Assembly (NCBI GenBank): GCA_002840735.1
Contig: PHBY01000002.1
Span: 62,001-126,000 of the forward strand
Direction of reading: 5' to 3'
DNA from: Chloroflexi bacterium HGW-Chloroflexi-2
Lineage (GTDB): Bacteria > Chloroflexota > Anaerolineae > Anaerolineales > Anaerolineaceae
Length of the DNA stretch: 64,000 bases
Positions 63,414 through 64,000 of the stretch are shown here, piece by piece. The first letter of the stretch is position 1. Every line of letters begins with the position of its first letter. A program made the translations under genes and the position numbers. The notes below the pieces were generated by a model that saw nothing but the letters and a program-made list of their open reading frames with translations, ran no database searches and was not told the origin of the DNA.

Positions 63414-64000
63414 ATGGAAAAAATATTCTTAGAATTAGAAAACGTTTCGAAAATTTATATTGATGGTTCGAATAATCAACGAAAAGTATTAGATCAGGTT
63501 TCGATTTCATTCGAAAATGGTCAGATCATCGCCATCCTGGGAAAGAGTGGAAGTGGAAAAAGCACGCTATTAAACTTGATCAGTGGTATCGATTCCGTTT
63601 CTTCAGGTTCGATACGTTTTAATGGACATAGTATCTCGACTTCATCCGAGCGAAATTTAACCGAGATCAGAAGAAATAGTATAGGTTTTATTTTCCAATT
63701 TTTTAATTTGCTGCCATCCTTGACGGTTTGGGAAAATGTGATCTTACCTTTGGAATTAAAAAATATGCTTACCAAAGATGACTTTCTTAGGGCAGAATTT
63801 CTGCTGTCAGAGGTTGGTATGTTAGATCGCAGAAATGATTTTCCGGATAAATTATCTGGTGGGGAACAACAAAGGGTTGCCATTGCGCGAGCTATAATTC
63901 ACAAACCAGATTTGATTCTGGCTGATGAACCCACTGGTAATCTTGATGATAAAAATGGAAAAATTGTCATGGAATTATTGTCCAGATTGGTCAAAGAAAA
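63414..64000 (+). CDS. ABC transporter ATP-binding protein, MacB/LolD type (3' end outside window)
   Basis: The frame, open to the window edge, shows Walker A GKSGSGKST, the Q-loop in GFIFQFFNLLPSLTVWENV, the signature LSGGEQQRVAIARA, and Walker B LILADEPTGNLD. The Q-loop and signature patterns are those of the MacB/LolD/FtsE group. Members power lipoprotein release, efflux or cell-envelope tasks; a permease should follow downstream. I took the ATG at 63414 with a GAGG just ahead; an in-frame ATG at 63405 is possible. Partial. Confidence 0.93.
   Translation, partial: MEKIFLELENVSKIYIDGSNNQRKVLDQVSISFENGQIIAILGKSGSGKSTLLNLISGIDSVSSGSIRFNGHSISTSSERNLTEIRRNSIGFIFQFFNLLPSLTVWENVILPLELKNMLTKDDFLRAEFLLSEVGMLDRRNDFPDKLSGGEQQRVAIARAIIHKPDLILADEPTGNLDDKNGKIVMELLSRLVKE

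Noticed and set aside
63521-63883. 120-codon minus-strand ORF near the window end
   Set aside because: Antisense to the ABC ATPase frame, which carries all Walker and signature motifs.

Overview
The window is 64 kb of an AT-rich bacterial chromosome, most likely from the class Anaerolineae (phylum Chloroflexota). This is inference. It rests on the mix of lipoproteins with Pro/Ala/Glu or Thr-rich linkers, LysM proteins ending in Anaerolineae-style C-terminal domains, DUF2207-like and DUF4870 membrane proteins, a β' subunit with a long coiled-coil insertion, and a tmRNA tag ending in AAMPLAA. No phage, insertion sequence or CRISPR array was seen, and no gene-free stretch exceeds 300 bp. Genes are densely packed with many ATGA and TAATG overlaps.

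Layout. 0-6 kb: the end of a GAF/PAS histidine kinase, then rpoC with its own extended -10 promoter and no rpoB beside it. 5.9-9.4 kb: a four-gene minus-strand operon (TIM-barrel/NTF2 protein, HD hydrolase, SanA/YdcF-like protein, PhnD-like lipoprotein). 9.5-21.4 kb: a plus-strand α-glucan operon. It has a ROK repressor with tandem 17-bp repeats beside its promoter, a sugar-binding lipoprotein, two MalF/MalG-type permeases, a GH13 lipoprotein, a glycosyltransferase fused to a β-propeller, and a large GH57 lipoprotein. No ATPase is encoded there. 21.5-28.7 kb: a TGS-domain uridine kinase, a LysN-like aminotransferase, a GlyA-GcvT fusion and an α/β hydrolase. 29-32.3 kb: a polytopic membrane subtilase followed by an ECF sigma factor and a tiny membrane protein. 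32.3-37.5 kb: a monothiol glutaredoxin, small proteins, fmt-panE-GH13, and a CBS/pterin dehydratase pair. 37.6-42.3 kb: a giant GH13 protein and a thiolase. 42.4-53.7 kb: two tandem CapA-like lipoproteins, a cyclase-family hydrolase, a FabL-like reductase, a class III aminotransferase, thioredoxin reductase, a LysM protein, hemW and an L,D-transpeptidase. 53.8-59.3 kb: tRNA-Pro(GGG), then the radical SAM locus described below. 59.5-64 kb: ligA, an RlmI-like methyltransferase, ssrA (tmRNA), and a truncated MacB/LolD-type ATPase.

The most striking part is the minus-strand cluster 59345-53983. A two-TM zinc-ribbon protein is followed by a secreted, membrane-anchored DUF2207-like protein. Its predicted cytoplasmic C-terminus ends in a Gly-rich stretch and seven alternating Cys-Ala units. 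The stop codon of that gene overlaps (TAATG) the start of a radical SAM/SPASM enzyme with an N-terminal PqqD-like domain. Next come a paralogue that has lost every cluster cysteine and a SAM methyltransferase joined by an ATGA overlap. I read this as a candidate post-translational modification system in which the Cys-Ala tail of a membrane protein is the substrate. The gene order, motifs and overlaps are seen directly; the chemistry and purpose are inference.

Functionally, much of the rest serves α-glucan use: import of maltodextrins, outer-surface GH13 and GH57 enzymes, and two cytoplasmic GH13 enzymes. The remainder is housekeeping (transcription, replication ligase, trans-translation, formyl-Met-tRNA, one-carbon metabolism, redox and cell wall).
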